Source of the DNA: Prostheceraeus crozeri
Lineage: Eukaryota; Platyhelminthes; Polycladida; Euryleptidae
Direction of reading: 5' to 3'
NCBI GenBank assembly: GCA_907163375.1
Contig: CAJQUW010007902.1
Coordinates: 54,874 to 118,873 of the forward strand
DNA length: 64,000 nt
The notes under the pieces are model-generated. The model was not told the origin of the DNA and made no database searches. It was given only the letters and a program-made list of their open reading frames with translations. The position numbers were made by a program, and so were the translations under genes. Numbering within the stretch: the first letter of the stretch is position 1; each line of letters starts with the position of its first letter. Positions 60,985 through 64,000 of the stretch are shown piece after piece.

Positions 60985-62880
60985 TAGCATTTTGCATAGC
61001 ACCGACAGAGTTGTAAAACTGTGGGATTTTCGACGCTCGAACATTGATAGATTTTACAGTATTTATTATCCACTGCTGATTCTGACTTCAGACTTTGTCG
61101 ATAAAGCAAGTGTTAATTTTCATCATCTATTATTCACTACTATATCACTCATTCATTATAAGTATGTGACTAAGACAGATCGAGATAAACCTTGGCTCAC
61201 TCATTTTCTTAAGTCCTTATTTGATGACCGATGGAAGGCTTACAGAGAGAGAAATTGACAACTCGACGATTATTACCAGAAACGAGTCAAGACAGAGATC
61301 ATAAAGGCAAAGTCAGCTTTGGCAAAGCGACTATCGATTCCCACGAAACATGTATGGAATGTCGTAAATGGGATCGTTCTAAACCCAATGAAATTGAAAA
61401 ACTTATCAATGAGTTTGGGAACGTTTTTGGGAGTCTTTAACCCATTCAATGTAGATCGAATTAAACAAGAATATGAACGAATATGATAATGATACATTGC
61501 TTGACATACAAGACGAATTTTGGTCGCCTAATTTTGCTGTTTCTGATGTGCTCTATGAATTGTCTCATTTGGTGACAAAGTCCAGTGGTAGTGACGGTGT
61601 CCCTACTCGACTTTCACGTGACGGCGCATTGTGGTTAGCGTTGCCCATTCATTACATTTTCACGTTATCCGCCACATATCGGAAATTTCCCTCAATGTGG
61701 AATATCGCAGATGTAGCCCCAGTGGCTAAAAAGCGGAATCCATCCGTAAAAGCCTTTCGGCCTGTATCCTTGACATCTGTCCTCAGCAAAATTATAGAGT
61801 GTCTGGTACTGAGATAAGTATCAACTCAATTGTTATCTTTATATGGTACTTATCAATATGTATTTCGCCCTCGTGGTTCCACTGAATGTGCACTTGTCAA
61901 TATCCATGACTCTGTGACAACCTATCTTGACAATCCTGAAATAACTGCTGTGAAACTGGCATGTTTACATTTATCAAAGCCATTTGATAAAGTTCTTCCG
62001 CATATTCTGTTAAACCATTTACATATATATTAATAATGCAAATCGACGGTTTATTTTATGTTTACAAAGTTATCTGTGTGATCGTTATCAACGCTTAAAG
62101 CTCAAAGGTCGTTTTGGCACTTTATCTAGTGTCCACCCCGGAGTCCCACAGGGATCAATACTTGGTCCGACTCTGTTTGCATGTTTCATGGGATTGCTCA
62201 ATGTTTCGCCTTGTTCTAAAATGGTAATGTATACCGACGATGTCACTTTAATTGAGCCTTTTATAAATGGACATAATCCAAACGGCATCCCACTTGTGAA
62301 TGAATGGATTAGCTTACACAAAATGTCCTTAAACTTGTGCAAATCGAGTCAGTTCTTTTTCCAAAAGGGCAGATCTTTCAATTTTTTAGCACTGTGACAT
62401 TCCTATTGTGAAAAAATAAAGATTTTGGTTGTCTACTGGAACAGTCCGTTGAAATGGAATTTTCATTTCAATAAAATTTTAAAGCTTGCGCACAGCGATT
62501 GCATGCAATTCGAACATTGAAATCTTTTCTGTCAACTGATCAATTGATAATTGTATACAATGGTCTTGTTGCTCCATTTCTGTTGTATGCGGCTCCACTT
62601 TTTTGCTTTTTTTCCAAAGTGCATCGAAAGGAAAAGTGAAAAGTTTCATCGCCGAGGACATGGAATAATCTGTGGCACTGCTTGTGTGAATAATGATCAT
62701 TTTCCCTCGTTGTCCTCAAAAGGATGTGAAAGGACACGGCGATTTTTCAGGAATTGTGAATCCTCTCTGTTACACCCATTGCATGATTTGATCCCTTGAC
62801 TTTTTCTAGTCAACTACGTCAGCCTGTTGCTCTATCTGCTAGAAGACTGCATTCAATTGTTCCATGGGTTTGCTCTAAAT
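60985..62880 (+). mobile_element. LINE-3: CR1/L2-like fragment related to LINE-2
   Basis: It starts abruptly at VVKLWDFRRSNIDRFYS (matches LINE-2 VVKLWDYRQSNIDRFIG), so it is 5' truncated. Then DRDKPWLTHFLKSLFDDRWK, SSGSDGVPTRLS, RNPSVKAFRPVSLTSVLSKI, FRPRGSTECALVNIHDSV, HPGVPQGSILGPTLFACFMG and MYTDDVTLIEPF (here YTDD in place of YADD). The C-terminal part at 62551-62870 includes CERTRRFFRNCESS. Several stops and changes of phase. No tail recognised. Confidence 0.85.
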
Positions 62881-64000
62881 GAAATGACAACTCTTCTGAA
62901 TGGTGAATAACAATTATGCTCCGCAAAAGTTCCATACATATCCCTGTACCTTGTGAGTAACTTTTGATTTTCATTTCACAAATATGCATTTCTTGTCTTG
63001 AAGTGTCATATACATCATTTTGAGCACGGCAATCATTCACTTGCCTGATAATGGTTGCCTGTAGCGACTGAAAGACCTCTCTTGTATTTGGGAAAAATTG
63101 AATTTTAGAACAGTCAATCTATAAGGTAATAGCAATATACTGAACTGAAAATGATAAATGCCAGTAATTAAATCAATTTATCTTCCATGAATTTTGTTAT
63201 GTCAATTAATTAGACACAAAGTAATCTACACTTTATTTATTTTACTAATGTAAAATCTTATCCATAGTCTTATAAGGCTTTAATAGGAAAGGGACTAATG
63301 CAAGTACATCCGATATAGTAAGGACTTAACTTAATTGGAATCGCTTATACGAATTATGAAAAATTGCTCACTTGGACGTTCCTCGACTACGAATTCTACT
63401 GCTATACTTTACTACAACGTGCGGGCAATGCTTTATCAATTTGGTCAACTGTGTTCTAACGATGACGATCGATTGGTCATCTGAAAATTGACTGCGCACA
63501 GACCTGTCATCTGCCGACTAAGGTTCCCTGCTGTGATTGAGTAACAAGATAGAAGCGTTTGAGATTGAGATGAAGATAAAGCTATGAAATCCTGACAAGG
63601 ACTGAAGGAATTATTTTAGCAGGGACTCACCCATATCGTATGAAAATCCGTATTTTATGATGGCATCAATCAATATTGATTAACAAGCTGCATTAGACTT
63701 AACATTTTGGCGAATCTGTTGGTTAAAATTTCAAATTTGGCCAGGTGCTTATAACTGATGGGGCATTAAATAATTTATATTAAAAAGACCTTTGTAGCAA
63801 TATGAAAAACTCATAGCATGCTTTCTCCCTAACTCTGTAAAAAGATGCAACGCATCTGGTTATCCTTAAAGCATTATCAATATTTGCATTCTCTAAATAA
63901 GTAAAATCTATCTAAATAAGAAAAGTCTCTCGCCATTGGTTGCATATCTACGCGTGCATACAAACGATTTGCGAGGATCAGCCAAATCCGGCCTCCAACG
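62881..64000. other. No recognisable gene
   Basis: Plain AT-rich sequence to the window edge. Confidence 0.4.

Overview
The window looks like a transposon-dense, AT-rich intergenic stretch of a metazoan genome, most likely an aquatic invertebrate. The reasons are the mix of CR1/L2-like LINEs, several lineages of Penelope-like retroelements (PLEs) with GIY-YIG nuclease ends, a Tc1-type DNA transposon, tRNA-like short elements carrying hammerhead ribozyme motifs, and a complete-length Polinton/Maverick. The species cannot be named from the sequence alone. No confident host protein gene was found; the only host-like coding piece is a possible THAP zinc-finger exon near 57.3 kb. Layout: 0-9.8 kb holds the 3' part of an unclassified reverse transcriptase, a ~114 bp satellite, a ~310 bp tandem array and a dispersed repeat, with much unrecognised AT-rich DNA. 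9.8-26.3 kb is a nest of retroelements. PLE-A (minus) is split by a full-length 4.05 kb LINE (LINE-1, target duplication TCTATA). Two tandem tRNA-like/hammerhead units follow. PLE-B begins with an inverted copy of its own 3' end and is split by a second LINE (LINE-2, target duplication CACAT). Next come a fragment PLE-C, a longer PLE-D with inverted copies of its 3' end on both sides, and a fragment PLE-E. 27.7-31.2 kb is a Tc1-like transposon (TA target duplication) interrupted by a 1.86 kb head-to-head PLE whose 903 bp arms are almost identical and which has a 12 bp target duplication. 31.2-35.4 kb is mostly unrecognised, with a decayed LINE piece. 35.39-52.65 kb is a 17,265 bp Polinton with 552 bp terminal inverted repeats, AG...CT ends and a CACACA target duplication. 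It carries a C5-type cysteine protease, integrase, phospholipase A2-like domain, major capsid protein, penton protein, FtsK/HerA-type packaging ATPase, protein-primed DNA polymerase B, and several small coiled-coil, membrane or fibre-like proteins. One 466-codon gene may be a sliding-clamp relative. The terminal repeats look very young, yet several core genes are broken. 52.7-64 kb holds a GC-rich palindrome, a second copy of the 6.5 kb dispersed repeat, two more LINE fragments and a hammerhead-like PLE remnant. How the parts relate: the Polinton is arranged like a virus, with one replication block (clamp-like gene and polymerase) on the plus strand and morphogenesis genes mostly on the minus strand. 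Nearly every gene is preceded by an A-rich leader. GC-rich double-hairpin units are scattered through it, several in frame inside genes. In the retroelement nest, PLE ends carry hammerhead-like motifs, and the short tRNA-like units appear to borrow sequence from PLE-A. Both LINEs carry a tRNA-like module upstream of ORF1. Coordinates of repeat edges are hand-read and may be off by a few bases.
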